From Epinephelus fuscoguttatus (lineage: Eukaryota; Chordata; Actinopteri; Perciformes; Serranidae), in contig NC_064760.1 of the NCBI RefSeq assembly GCF_011397635.1, forward strand, positions 31,081,856 to 31,145,855: a DNA stretch of 64,000 nt, read 5' to 3'. The notes below the pieces were generated by a model. The model was not told the DNA's origin and searched no databases. It worked only from the letters and a program-made list of their open reading frames with translations. The position numbers and the translations under genes were made by a program. Below, piece after piece: positions 24,561 through 37,723 of the stretch. Every line of letters begins with the position of its first letter. The first letter of the stretch is position 1.

Positions 24561-27500
24561 GAGTGAGACCTATAATGAATAATTAAATAACCTAAAAGCC
24601 ATTTTGTAGGCTTGTTGTTAACTGTGTAGCATTACGCTAGCTACCTAGCTAGTATCAAGATATTGTTGTCACAGAAACATTACCATGTGTAGAATGTCAT
24701 TTAAAAAAGCACTGGGAGCACTTTTTTCATGAAACATTGTAATGAACAACATTTTTGTAGCTAAGATGAAAATGGAAACAAAACAAACAAACAAAAAATC
24801 AATATAGTCTCCTTGAACCATAAAATATTAAAGCTGGGCGCAAGAACTATGGTAGTTATTCAAGAGCTTGCCTATGACTCATGACTGTGATTTGAAAAGA
24901 AAACCCCCAAATAACACAGCATGTTAACTCAGCTTCAACTTATTGTCCTTGAGGGGGGATTTTTCTCACAGCCACATAAAACCCAGAACACAGGCTTGAA
25001 CATAAAACATAATAAAGACATAACATTTATGGAAAAAAATACTGAACACACACAAGCTCACATAAAACAATATACATCAGAGACAACATAACATCAGGGG
25101 TTATAGAAAAGTACTCCTCAGCTGACTCTGAGCATTTAGCAGTTTCATCTTTTAAGAACTCATAACATTTAAAGCCTCAATACATGAATTTGCTTTAATT
25201 ATTTCAAGAAAAGACATTAAGGAAAATCCCCAACGGCACCAATCTAACCAGTGGCGTCAGAAACCCTTGTTTTTCTCACTGAAGTCAGAACAGTGTGTCA
25301 CAACACACAGCTTATGAGGGTTGGGAGGACGTGTCTGTCTGATGTTTTCACGCATACAGGACAGACAGTTTCATCAAGACGTTTACTGTCATCAGTACAG
25401 TAGGTGTGACATCTAATCCATCAGAGGTGACCTCCAGGCACTGACAACAACAGAATGACTAAAGACCGAAGGCTGTATGATTGTATTGATGTCCTTCTCT
25501 CTGACACCTCCTCACATTTCTGCTTTACTGCCTATTAAAACTGAATGTGACACAAATTTGGAGTATGATATTCACACTAAAAGAGTAGCAGCTTAGACGA
25601 CTTCTGGTGCACTTATCCGCTCTCAGTGTGCAGCCATAAAACAAATTGATTATGTCTCCTTCTTTTCTAATGTAGAAAGCTCCAGGAAGCCTCCAGGTGA
25701 GACGATTCTGCAGAGCTTGTGTGGCCATTTGCTGCAGTAACCGCTTGTTTACAACATAATGCAGTGTCAGTAGTTTAAAAAAGGCCTATTGAGCCCACAC
25801 TTTGGTGAGTCCTTTGATTTTTTAGTGTGTGACCAGTCAGTGGCAAAATGTAAAGCCTGAAAATGGCTTTTAAACAGGATTAAACTTTCATTTTCACTAA
25901 GGCAGGTGAATATCATTATGTCCTGGTGAGTTGTATCATGTTCATCGCTGCATAATTGCCCCTGCGTCTAAATGATTGTACAAACACAGGAGGAGGAAGC
26001 AGGGAGCTGTCATTTTTATGTGCAACACAATCATCATCATCATTAACCAAACAAACAAAAAATAAAATAAACCGCAGCCTTCCCTCGGAATATTAAAAAC
26101 AGTGAGGTTTCAGGTTACAGTGCCAACACCACAGCTTCCCATCACCATCCTGCAGTGAAGTGATGTCACATTTTCAAGAAAAACAACTTTCTTTCAGGTC
26201 TGCACCAAATCAGCTACTATTACAGTGAGCAGGAGTATATCCATTCTCATGCTGACATCTGCCTGAGGCAAAATTGTGGGGTGGAGAGGCCGTGTCTGAA
26301 GGTTAATGGCCACATTTGCAGACTGGAAACTGAGCCATTGTTGTTTGTTTTTCTGTCTTACTTTGGTTTGGTTTTCTGTTGGGCGATTCATCTTCTGTAT
26401 GGGCACAGTTTGGATGGCACTCATGCTGTCTGGTCCACTCTCAGACCTGGTTAATGGAAATAAATGTGAATGCATTAGTGTACATGCTGCCCACCCAACA
26501 GATAAAGTCCTCACCCTGCATGCTAAAATATAGCTTCGTAAGTCTGTGTGATCCAGCTGACGTGTAGAGGAGCTGAATGCACTCAGCTGGGCTGTATACT
26601 CAGCAAGTGATTTTACGCCATGTCCCACCCAGAAGGAATAATATTAGATAGAGCTTCCTGAGAGCAATAATAATGCCACTTGTTAAATTACATTTCCTCT
26701 TCGCCTTTATCAGGGTTAGCCAGCTTTTACAGGGAGCCATACTGTACTATCAAAAGCAATAACTGATGCACTTATATCTAAAACCAGAGCCCCACTATAT
26801 GATTTTCCATACATTCTCCTGCATGATTAACCTTTATGATACAATATACCCAGTAGTTGTGGAGATATCTCAGTCTGGAGCAAAGTGGTGGACCAACTGA
26901 TAGACCTACATGGTAGAGCATTGCTGAAAAGGACTGAATGTCTGGGCTTCATTCTTATTTTTTGACCCCAGAACTGCACAACCTGCAAACCCATTGGCTA
27001 TAGGTCAGATAATTTGGCCTCTGGAACACCATTATTTCAGGGGTTACAATGCAGCCATCAGATATCCAGATAATGGAAATGGACATCCTGGCTAAGACTT
27101 TCCCTTTGTTTACCGTCGGGTTAGTAAGTGAGAATGTAGTAGGAATTGAAAGATGACTAATCTCTATAAAAAGATACTGTATTTGCATATGAAAGCATCA
27201 GACAATAGGGAAGGGGTTCCAAGATTGCATTTCAGCCAGTGTTTCTTCCTCTTTTGCTCTCCACATGGACTGTCTACCTACATGCGACCAGAGCCTGCTC
27301 AAACATGATGGGTCAGTACAACAAATGGAAACCAGAACACTTCTGATATGATAATCTTGTAATGTTGCCCAGAAATTTTTCAATCATACAAAGATATCTG
27401 CTTATTAGGTCTTGGTTTTGCTTAAAAACTACAATACCAGTACTAGAACCAGTACCCTTAAAGATATGCAGGATTTTCCTAAAAACAACATGGACTCATA

Positions 27501-27823
27501 CAGAATAAGTCCTCTCAATCAACACTTAGGACCCACTTGAAGTATTTTATGTATGCAGAAGCTCTTCCCTTTGCCTGTATTTTCTTATCTTTTGTGTTCA
27601 CGATGTTTATGGGCATGTATCCCCACAGTGCTCCAGTGAGGTCTGGCCCTTTAAAAAAGGTCGCGACCAGGTTCCAGACTGTAAGCAGCAGGCATCCAAG
27701 AGACACCATGCCAAAAAGATGCAAATTTAGTGAGGCGAAACACCAAATGAGGGTTGGCTTTTACTTCCACTTTTGCTGGAGAGTGTGTTTAGAAACAGTA
27801 ACTGACAATCCTGCACAGTATAC
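24561..27823. other. Intergenic, nothing recognised
   Basis: No exons seen. A 144-codon minus frame at 26194-26628 has no family signature and no splice borders. Confidence 0.4.
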
Positions 27824-27831
27824 CTTTAAAG

Positions 27832-28114
27832 CAGTGGTTCCCAACTGGTCCAGCGACGGGGTCCAGATTTCATACTTGCGTTTGGCCATGTTGTCCATCT
27901 GGTTTGCTATCTCTGTCAAGGAGCTGTCCTTCAGTCATTCACTCTACAGCAGAAAACAGCACTTCAAAGTAAAAGCTCTGTGCCAGAAATTCAGTGTACT
28001 TCAAAATAAAGTGTGTTTTTTACAAAGCTGACTTGTTGGCGAGTCACTTGCGGTCCATTCAGAATGGACCCTCAACCCACTTTTGGACCGCGACCGACCA
28101 GTTGGGAACCACTG
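27832..28114. mobile_element. hAT-type MITE, 283 bp, with 8-bp target duplication
   Basis: The ends are CAGTGGTTCCCAACTGGTC and its near-perfect reverse complement GACCAGTTGGGAACCACTG, flanked on both sides by CTTTAAAG (27824-27831 and 28115-28122). CAGTGGTTC terminal repeats with 8-bp duplications define hAT elements. The interior encodes no transposase, so it moved with help from an autonomous relative. Confidence 0.95.
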
Positions 28115-28122
28115 CTTTAAAG

Positions 28123-31100
28123 TGATCATTAAATACCTTTATTCGTACTTTACTTGATACCCATCATATGTTGGAAGCTGCATAAATACCACTAGACGCC
28201 ACAGGTGTGTAGTGTAGCCATACTTTAAACTTTCGTGGAATCTCGGCATGCTGAACTACCGTCACCGCGCTCGACCTCCCCACACCACAGACTGTATGGG
28301 TTATAGCTGCCTCAGTAGTGGGCCAATCACATGTTGCATTAAAGTGAGGAACACTTGTGGTGATTGCAAGCAAACTATACAAACAGTCATATTTTTTAGA
28401 TCTTGGCACAAAAAGGATCGGATGCAGGTATCGACTGACTCCAGCAGTTTTGATACTACTTGGCACCAGGTTATTCTGGTTGATGCCTTAAAGATATCCC
28501 ACCCTACTGCACATAGAGCTTACAGCATGCCTCCTATTAACCCATCCTACCAGGTAAACTGTGTCAAAGTTCAACTCTCAGTGTGCTATTAGTCAATAAA
28601 TAAGAAAAAGGAAAAAGGACAGAAGGGTTACAGAACACAAGGCTTCCAATTTCTTAGATACCCCATCCAGTTCAGCAGATATCCACTAAGACAGACTGTA
28701 TACACCTCATTCCCCCCTTCTTCCTTCTTCTCCCTCCCTCACTGCAAAACCCTGTTCATATCGCCATGTTTACTGCATGTTGACATAGAAATATTTTAGG
28801 GTGAAATAGCAATGATTCATATATACACACAGTCTCACTGCGCTCTGTGTTTGTCTTTAAACTTCTCTTTTCCCCAAATCGTGTATATAAGCCATGTTTA
28901 GGAAGAGGAGATCACTCACTGCCTTCTTCTCCAGAGTCTGAGACACTGGGATGTATTATTTTACACAGAAGGAGCTGCTGCTTTTTTATGCTTTTTTCAT
29001 GGAGAGCTTGAACGGAATTTGGGCAAACCAGGAGCTTTTCTACCTCTTCTAAACTGGAGCTAAGACTGCAGGACATTGATGATGGCAATTTGGCGAGTGT
29101 CTGAGTATTTAGACATTGTTAAGAGTTATATTGTTAAGCAGTGTTGTTCGGATTTCTGACGTTCAGTAATGCAACTATCCTGCTGAAAATGTGAGGATTT
29201 TCAAAGCAAGAGTATTTCATGTGTCCATTTCTAACAACCATGTGTCAAACTTCTGCCAACAGGACTTGGATTCAAGCCATGGTGGAAGAAACTGAAGGAA
29301 TTCTAGCGTTTTCCGTTGACCTCTAAAGAGCACAAAAACAGAAAAGGTTGTTCAATGACTCCCAGATAAAGGGCAAGGTATTTCACTTCTTTCATCACCT
29401 GTATGCGTGTGTCTGGAGTGTGTGTGGATGTTTACACATAACAGCAAGCTGGTAATGCAGAGCTGGAGCACTGGGCATGACCACATGTCTCCAGGCTTGA
29501 CGTTCTCTGCTACCGTTTACTAAACAGCCTCGATAGGACATGACTGTTTTAGTAAATACAGAGGGTGCGTGTGTGTGTGTGCGTGCGTGTGTTTTGGGTT
29601 GATTTGGTACCAGGAGAGTTAGTTCTCCTTTCAGGTAGCAGTTATCCAAAGTTAAGTGGTGCATCTCCTCACTTTAGAGGGAATAAACATGAGCAGATTT
29701 ATGAGACTTTACAAAGTCTTTATCCACCACACAGTGAGGAATCTTTTCCACACCGCAATAATCAGTTCTTACACACACACAAATCTCTCATGCGTAGCAG
29801 CTCTAATCGTTCTCTGTCTGAGTTTACATTATAAACACCACACACTCGCATGCACCACACAGCACGAACGCGTACACACAAGCACGCACACATAAACAAT
29901 ATATGTGTGAGGGGGTGTGCGTTCCGTTAGCTCGACAGGTGTGTGGAAGACTGCCACGAGCCAGGCGGCAGGTGGAGATGAGGATTTATAGATTTTAATC
30001 GTATCACTCTGTTGAGCAATAATTCTACTGCCTGAGGCAAGGAAGGTCCGTAGCTACAGTAACATGTGATTGATGGATGCTGTGTGTGGGCATCCCTGAA
30101 TCATAGAAGAGCCAGTGTGCTCCAAAATACATGTCTAATAGCTTGTGCTCCAGTATGTGACAGCTTCATTTTGAAACTGAATGTGCTATAAGGTAAAGGA
30201 AGCAGAAAATCAAACAGATGAAAGTTTTTATGGAGGCTTCAAGTGTTTTTGCTTCATTGTGAAGAAGATAAAAGCAGATGAGAAGAAAAGCCAGGAGTAA
30301 AACAGTGTAATAATTGGATGTTGTAGCAAGTAAGACAAGTGTGTGATCTGTGTATGAGGTGGGATAACTATCCAAATAAACAACATAGAGTAGACAAGGG
30401 AAGTTCCAAAATATTAAAACGTGTGTTTGAGTTTCAATAAAAGCACTCTGGTTTCAGGGAGCCGGTAAGATAAATCCCTCAGGTTTTACTGTTTCTTATC
30501 TGGAAGGCTCCATCTGCAGCACTGCATTTTCCCCCTGACCTTGTCATCCCCATCCCTGGCGTGATTAACGGCTACAAATTTGCATCAATTTGAAACTGTC
30601 TGAGTAAGACAGCAGAAGTTGATGTCTGCTGTTAATGAAGTCTCCGAGATAAAAGCTCTTCAACGTTCTTGTTGGCAGACGCACTCAAAAACAGAGCTCA
30701 TGCTGGATCGACAAGGCGAAAGGCCACCCCTGTTCTTGATGCTGCTTATTTCATCTGCCAGCACAAAGTCTGAGCAAGGCACAAAGTAAAAACTACTACT
30801 AAAAAACTTAGAAGCTGCATAAACTTCAAAGTGTGATGTGTTGGGACAGTGATATTTCCCTTCTGTCTTCACTCTTCTCTGCTTATTTCCTACTTCCGTC
30901 CCTCTGTCTTTAATACTTAACTTGTGCCCAAAGACTATTTATTTAGTGTGAAGAGCAACATTTGTTCTGATTGTTCTAGGATTTTAAATGGTAGGGACAT
31001 ACTATCTAATAGTATACATTTTTAAATCACATGAAAAATCTTACTTTTATCAATCAAATCAAGAAATAAAATGAGCAAAACATTAACATCCATATGAGAT

Positions 31101-32900
31101 CTTTCTTGATATTATAGTTATGTTATGAGTTGTTATGTTATGAGTTCAGAGATACCAAATACTTGATTGTGCTGCTTCCTGAGATACAGACAGTTTTGTA
31201 TCGTACTATATTTAGACTTTGGGCACATGGGATTTCTGTCATAATGAAATACATAGAAAAAACAATAGTCCCATGTGCTTAAATATAAGACTACAATAAG
31301 ATAAACTAATCTTTCAGCCAGATGGTTTCACTGATTTTGAGATTTTCTTCATATTGGTACAAGTCCAGAGAACACTTCCACCAAAGGAAATTCAATCTTT
31401 TAGTTTCAGGCACAAATGGGTTAAAAAAAGGGCTCATGATCCACTCTGTAAAAGTGATATCTGCAGAGAAAGATCCTCTATTTGCATATGGCTTTGGCAC
31501 AGTCAGGATTCCCTGAATGAGTTCCGAGGTTTACGGCTCGGTGTGTGAGGCAGGACATTTCCCTCTGTTAAATCGGATATACTCGCCAGCCTGACACAGC
31601 TAATAAAGCGGGACTTTATGATCCATCCAAATGCAACCTCATCACTTGTTTTGGAATCAGTTATGCAAATTTTTGACAGGTTGACCGTCTAACCCCCTAA
31701 CCACTAATACACTTCACCTATTGTGCCAGGATGTTAAATTCCACTCTAAGTGCGCTTTCTTTGTGTCTTTCTTTCTGTGTTTAGTGTAAATGATTGTCAT
31801 GCTGCCTGTGTTTCAGGGTAAATAAAGGCCTAAGGGAGACACCGATCAAAGGGTTTATATTTATTGAAATAACATGTGCAGGACACGTAGAGAGCAGGAT
31901 AGAAAATAATTTGCAAATATCAGTCGCAGTTCATCAATTTAAATCATTATATCCACCAATGTAGAAAATGGCTGTCAATAACTGGATGGTTTAACTATGT
32001 GTTTGAATATAAAATATTTTCTTTGATATCATATTACAGTATGGATTTAGAATTGCTGTATTAAGACATATAAGCATATACCAGAATCTACTGTTCAGAT
32101 TGTTGTTTCTGCTATGCATCTGACTTACTGCACAAATTCACACAACTCTTCCACACCTGTCTTTACGTGTGCGTGTTGCTGGTATCGTTGCATCTTTATT
32201 TTTTTAATACTTTGTTATAGTAGGCTGCATTATATTTTTATTCTATGAATACTGCATATTAAATCTATGTTCTTCCTTTTTGTAAATGACAGTCACTGGA
32301 GAAAACAACCTATGAATTTCTTTGTACATGTGCATGTGGCAATAAAGCTTTTACATTTACACCTATTGCTTGTACCGAATGTTCTTGGTTAACTTCCACA
32401 CACTCTCCACTCTCTATAACATTAAATAGCTTTTCATAATAGTGGTGAAATTCATCCAGAGATGCTAGTTAGAGTGCAATTATAAACTGTGCTATAAGTG
32501 CCTGTGTTTATCTAGCAGCTAATTCACACTTCAGCATCTTTACAGCCTTTTACAGTATAAGCCCCTCTCTCCTTGTAAAGCTGCTTGCATCCAGTCAGCA
32601 GTATCTGTGTTTAGATGGTTTGACAGAAAGAGATTTCAGGTGTCGTGCAGTGAAGAGGGAGAGCATGGGAATGTGGATTTTCACCGTTTGGCAGAATCAG
32701 TTAACTATCCATCACACAAAGCTCAGGTTACGCCGACATGCAGGTTCTACTCCACTGGTCATCGCTTTCCTGACAGGACTGTTTTCTGTCAGTGAGTGCT
32801 TATTGTCTGGCTTTCCCTATTTTTTTTTTTTTTTTTGGGAATCATTTGACTTATTGCTTCAGAGTAATAATTATTCTGCATAAGAATAAAATGAGAAATA
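28123..32900. other. Intergenic between MITE and foxi1 3' end
   Basis: No coding exon was recognised. It contains a GT-rich microsatellite (29567-29593), CA-rich patches at 29770-29890, and a LINE-like tail with GTGGCAATAAAGCTTTTACA at 32337-32356. Confidence 0.45.
29567..29593 (+). repeat. (GT)n microsatellite with GC interruptions
   Basis: Alternating GT/GC dinucleotides. Confidence 0.85.
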
Positions 32901-32922
32901 CAACAGTGGAACTCTAAAACCT

Positions 32923-32928
32923 TTTATT
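32923..32928 (-). terminator. Poly(A) signal of foxi1
   Basis: AATAAA on the minus strand about 700 bp below the foxi1 stop. It implies a 3' UTR of roughly 32905-33625. Confidence 0.6.
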
Positions 32929-33625
32929 CATATCAAAAAACACAACATGTATAGCATACACCATACATACAGAATGAGTTTCGTACAGTAACAGATGTAC
33001 CAACACACCAACAACATACATGTATAACATTACACAACACATTGACATATTTACAAAGTACAATCAACACTATCAGACTCAAAGACTGTAAGTTCATCAG
33101 ATTTTTTAGCGTCAGTACTACAAAAACCATGACAGAAAGTCTACCTTTTACCTTTTGTACACACACAATGTAGACAATAGTGTAATTCAACTACTCCTCT
33201 AAATGTGCTGTCTGAGCGCTGTGTATGGGTGATACTATCAAAGAGTCACAGATAGCAGTGTGGAATGGCCTGATGTCAGCAGATCAGATCCAGGATCTGT
33301 TAATAATGAGTCAGATCTGATAGAGACTAGCTTAAGTGTGAATAAAAGCTGACTGAGGATCTGATAACGAGGCTGACTGTGGTTTCAGGGAGTGACGCTC
33401 GCGGTCGTTCGCGGCTGACTCAGCTGTTACTGTGGGAATCAAAGCCTTTTTACTCTGCTGTCACACGCTATAGTGATCTCAACTGTCCCAGTCAGCGCAA
33501 ACTTTGTGTGTTTGTGTGTGTGTTGTCTCTCACAGGTGAATCTCTCTCAAACAAAAGTGAACAGACAGGTAAAAAATTCCCGTCAAGAGTCTTTTCAGAC
33601 CAAACTTTTCCCGCTCAATGTCTTA

Positions 33626-34976
33626 TTAAACTTCTGTGCCCTCACGATGGTAGATGATTCCTGTGGAGCCCAGTGAGGGGTAGAAATGCCCGTTGGAGCC
33701 ACTGTACTGGCTGAGGATTGGGCTAGTGTAGCCTAGGGAAGAGTGGGTGGGTGAAGAGGAGAGCACAGAGGGAGCTGGCACTTGTGGCACCCACTCTGGG
33801 CCGCCTGAGTTGGGGGAGTAGCTGCTAAAGCTCCCAGGTTGCGCAGGTCTATGAGGCCCATCTAAAGGAAGGTGCAGTGGCCTGTTTAACCCATCACTTC
33901 CCACCTCAGTAGCTGCTGCGGCTGTCACTCCAGACATCTCGGTTAAGAAGCTGCTGAGACAAGGTGCTGGGCCTGATGATGGAGAGGGGATCCTGTCCGC
34001 TGTGGGGGAGATGTTAAGGGAGGTTGAGTGTTTAGGGCTGCCCCTCTCGCTGTCACCTGAATCTGGAGCCCCTGAGCCACTGTCGCCCCCGGAGAGGGAA
34101 TCGGACTTCCTCTTTCTTTTGCGGCGGAAGTTTCCGTTGTCGAACATCTTTTCGCAGTTTGGGTCAAGTGTCCAGTAGTTGCCCTTGCCTGTGATGTGAG
34201 ATGTTGAGATAGTGAGGTTCAATTTAAATAACTTAGCATAACGCAACACGCCAAGAAAAAACTACAGCACATTCAGAAAGCACTGCAAATGATATGAATA
34301 AATCATATAAGTCTTCCCTTACTAGAGAGAGGTATTCATAACAGAAACAAAAACAATCAGAAAAGAAAATATTACCTGGATCATCCTCATCTCTCGGTAC
34401 TTTTTTGAAGCAGTCATTGAGTGACAGGTTGTGTCTGATAGAATTCTGCCAGCCCGCTTTACTCTTGTTGTAGAAAGGGAAGTTGTCAGCCACGTACTGG
34501 TAAATCTGGCTCAATGTCAGTCTCCTGTCTGGCGCCCCGTGGATAGCCATGGCGATGAGAGCCGAGTAAGAGTAAGGCGGCCTGACCAGCTTCATCAGGT
34601 CTTCCTGCGAGGGGAGAGAGAACCAGCTCAGCTCCCCTCCTGGACCCCCAGCTCCGGCAGGACCCAGGTAAGGCCTCTGCATGCCGTAGTGCTGAGGGAC
34701 AAAGGGAGGACCGGGGTTACCAGGTGGGCCGGTAGTAGCCAGATAGGGCGGTGTGTTGATGCTGGAGCCGTTGAACCAGAGGTAAGGGTTTGGGGAAGAG
34801 GTGCTGTACTCGCTCAGGTCGTAGGATGTCGGAGTGGTGCGCTGAGGACTTGGCAGCGAAGGAGGTGGGTAGTAACAGTCACTGTACATGCTGAGCTCAG
34901 GGGGCTCCTGGCCGAGGCTGGGGAACTGTGGGCCACACCGAGGAGGAGACTGGCCCTGGGCCTCAAATGAAGACAT
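33626..34976 (-). CDS. foxi1: Forkhead box protein I1 (two exons)
   Basis: Forkhead transcription factor that in vertebrates controls ionocyte and otic/epibranchial placode fate; it acts in the nucleus. Coding exons are 34376-34976 and 33626-34188 (minus), joined phase 1, giving 387 residues. The start at [16 protein letters not shown] was chosen over an ATG six codons upstream because FoxI1 proteins open this way. The forkhead domain spans about residues 130-225 ([73 protein letters not shown]). The intron lies within the forkhead domain after DDPG. A basic RRKRKRK stretch at about 222-228 is the likely nuclear signal. The C-terminus, [10 protein letters not shown], matches the FoxI1 ending. 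Ser/Pro-rich linkers lie on both sides. The gene looks intact. Confidence 0.95.
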
Positions 34977-36880
34977 TGTGAGATTTCTCCTCACCTCTCA
35001 GAGTCTCCTCTGCACCTTTTGCCCTTAGCTTGTCCTCTCTCTCTAAGCAAATCTTTCAGCAGTGGTTTTGTCGGCCTCCAAAAGTCTTTTTCTTCTTCAC
35101 ACCTTTGCAGGTATTTGAATGTGAGCTGATCCAAATGGTGGTCTTGGAACTTCCAAGTTGTAGGCTCCTCTTCTCCACCCCTGCCTTGTCTGTTTGCCCT
35201 TGCTTTGTCAAGATGTCACCTGTCATACCTGCTTTATCTGTTTCCCTGGAAACGCCCACTGTCTCCTTTGATTGGCTGCTTTTCGCAGGTGAGGAGTCTG
35301 TCCCTGCTTTCTCTGTTTTTTTTTTCCTGCTGTCAGCTAGTTCACTACCTCCAGGGGTTTTGTTCACCCTCAATTAAATATTTTTCCACTCAAGCTGTTA
35401 CTCCAGCATTAATTGAGTTCAGTCATCTGTATCTTTTTTTTTTTGATGAGCATGATGCAAATTCAAACAGACTGAAATAATACTGTTCGTTTATTTAGAT
35501 TGTATACTTTAATAATATTCTTTCTCCAGCATGCTACTGCTGCTGTCATGGACCGCTTAGTCATTATGAAGATAAACAACCAACCACCTACAAGAGAAAG
35601 ATGATTTTGTGGACACTCTGGCTAATGTTTTCCTTTTTAAATGTTTTGGATATATGCAATATTTAATATTACATTACTAATACAGCACAGTACTATTTTC
35701 TGTAAAGGCCGGGCCACACTTATAAGCCTATGTTATAAATAAAAAATGATAATTATGATAAACAAAGCAATAGCAGTCCTGTAATGGCCTCTTTTTACCA
35801 TTTGCAGCACATGCATCATAGAACTAGGAGAAATATGTAACATTACATTTGTAGGAATAGTGGTCTTATTACCTTATTGTGTAAAATATTAAACTGAAAG
35901 TGAAACTTATCTTCCCTCAAAGTCACATTTATTTATTTATTTATTTACTTTTTGAAATATGCATGTGTTTTGGAAGTGCTACTGAGCTGGATAAATGAGA
36001 CTTAGATTGCACTACACTTGTTGTGTTAAAGTTTGTAAACAGATGTTTTGATATAGTTTTGATAAACAAGGTGGTCCCCAATCAATCAATTAATCAATAT
36101 GTCCACCATTTTCAGTGGAGGCATGCAAGAAAACCTGAGTTCATGAATTGAAAGTATGGCATGATTTACAAATGGTAATTCTGTGGGTGAAGTATTACTT
36201 TAAGTTGGAATATGTAGTATTTTATTATTCAGCCAATTCAACTTTAGTCTCTGTAACTGGGACTGAAATGCCAGCCTGTTTTTCTTTTATATGTGTAAGC
36301 TAATATCCTGTTTGATATTTATATTATTACTTTATTATCAAGATAAGATAACATAGCATAACATAACATAACAACATAATTTGTTGTCTGTCAACACTTC
36401 CTGACAGGGGTCGCAGGGGTCGCTGGAGCCTATCCCAGCTGACATCGGGGGATAATGGAAACAAGAACCATAATTAAAAACAAAACAAAACAAAAACAAA
36501 CAAACAAAAAGGCAATAAAATAAAATAATAAATAAGTGTAATAAGTGAATAGTGTAAAAAACAGAGCAGCTAAAACAAGTAAACAGTAAAGAAAAAATGC
36601 AGAGCAATATAGCCTAGTAGGTAAACACCTAAACACACAGGGCAGTGTCATAAGTAAACAGTAAAAAAGCTACATCTATTAAATTGGCAGGCTGATGAAA
36701 TTTGTAAGTGTAGATATTGCACAGTTTAGCATTATTATTAATGTTCCAAAGTCTTGCCGTCACAATGTATCCTCCTGCCTACAGTGGCTGTCTAATATGT
36801 ACAACCCGTTTATGGAATAAGACTGTTGATAATTCATAGGAAGCTGACGTCATCACGAAAATGCGCATTGCGTCGTTTTA
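34977..36880. other. foxi1 upstream region and intergenic DNA
   Basis: Presumed foxi1 5' flank, with no clear TATA box. A short reverse fragment of the SINE-type repeat (GGAGCCTATCCCAGCTGACA) lies at 36425-36444. No other gene was seen. A 105-codon minus frame at 35056-35373 is Lys/Thr/Ser-rich and unsupported. Confidence 0.45.
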
Positions 36881-36940
36881 TTCCCTCAAATTAGCGCGAG
36901 CTCTATTTCAAACTGACTTACTGAAGAAACGCCCTCTACC

Positions 36941-36946
36941 GTAAGT
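36941..36946 (+). other. Splice donor of probable syce3 5' untranslated exon
   Basis: GTAAGT after CCCTCTACC. With the acceptor ending at 37291 it would define a 351-bp 5' UTR intron and place the promoter near 36.85-36.93 kb. Inferred, not proven. Confidence 0.5.
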
Positions 36947-37291
36947 TTTTGCACAGTTTATAATTAAATAACACCTCTTACCCCACAAACTGCTTATTGA
37001 AATTCCTGCTAGCGTTTGGGAATACCATTATTCCTGTTGACATGTCGAAATCAGTCAAAAACTTCATATCAACTATAATATCATGCTAACTCGACCTTGC
37101 TAACAGTTACACCGCAGCGTCGTAAGCTAGCTAGCTAACTAACGTTTACCTTTGCTGCCGTGACCTAACGTCAGTAACGGCTTGCCGGTGCCACTTAAGT
37201 TAGCTCAAGTTTTTTGTTGCGGAGAAGTTTATTCGCGATTAACCGACGGCTGATTAAGGTCATATAATGTGAACGTTACCGGTTTGTTTAG

Positions 37292-37723
37292 ATGGCCGAT
37301 GCAGAATCACTTCCCGAGCCACCGCAGAGCAGCAGCGACGACGTGTTGGAGATGAAAAGGGATTTGGAGAGACTCATAGAAGACACTGAAAATTTATCAG
37401 GTGTGTTAACGTTACTGTGTCTCATTGCATTGTCACACGGTGTTAGGAAGACTTCAGTTAATATCTTTGCATTCGAAGACTCAGGTTTGGCTTGGAGTTG
37501 TGTTAATACAGATATTATCCCCCTCTGTCCACCTGTAGTGCAGCTCACCTGGATGTGTTATGACATGGCGGCGCTGAAGACCAGTCCTGAGCTGTGGGAC
37601 TCCATGCAGAAACTGGAAGAAGCCCATCATAAATGCAGAGCAGTTGTGTGTGGAGACCAAGAGCAGGAGCCAGAGATGGGCACATGTCCTGATCTTACTG
37701 TCATAGCTACTACTCAGATGTGA
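37292..37723 (+). CDS. syce3: Synaptonemal complex central element protein 3
   Basis: Small component of the central element of the synaptonemal complex, needed for chromosome synapsis in meiosis. Coding exons 37292-37400 and 37539-37723 join in phase (TCA G / TG) to give 97 residues; mammalian SYCE3 is about 88. The core DVLEMKRDLERLIEDTENLS then VQLTWMCYDMAALKTSPELW then DSMQKLEEA corresponds to the SYCE3 pattern (L-DLEKLLEEMEKISVQ-TWM-YDMV-MRT-P-L--SM--LE-A). The first part is predicted helical, as in the family. The ATG directly follows an acceptor (TTTGTTTAG). A 5' untranslated exon probably ends at 36940, before GTAAGT. Poly(A) signals AATAAA lie at 38019-38024 and 38028-38033. The tail after HHKCRAVVCGD is less conserved. 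Confidence 0.88.
   Translation: MADAESLPEPPQSSSDDVLEMKRDLERLIEDTENLSGVLTLLCLIALSHGVRKTSVNIFAFEDSGLAWSCVNTDIIPLCPPVVQLTWMCYDMAALKTSPELWDSMQKLEEAHHKCRAVVCGDQEQEPEMGTCPDLTVIATTQM

Noticed and set aside
26194-26628. 144-codon minus-strand open frame
   Set aside because: No recognised domain, no supporting splice sites, composition like random translation.
27537-28031. 164-codon plus-strand open frame
   Set aside because: Runs across the boundary of the hAT MITE and has no family motif; chance frame.
28870-29330. Possible untranslated first exon (TATATAA near 28883)
   Set aside because: A TATA-like string is present but no downstream coding exon or convincing donor was found.
34431-34970. 179-codon plus-strand open frame
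   Set aside because: Antisense to the first foxi1 exon; its openness follows from the GC-rich codons of foxi1.
35056-35373. 105-codon minus-strand frame upstream of foxi1
   Set aside because: Could be mistaken for an upstream exon, but it is Lys/Ser/Thr-rich without motif and foxi1 is complete without it.
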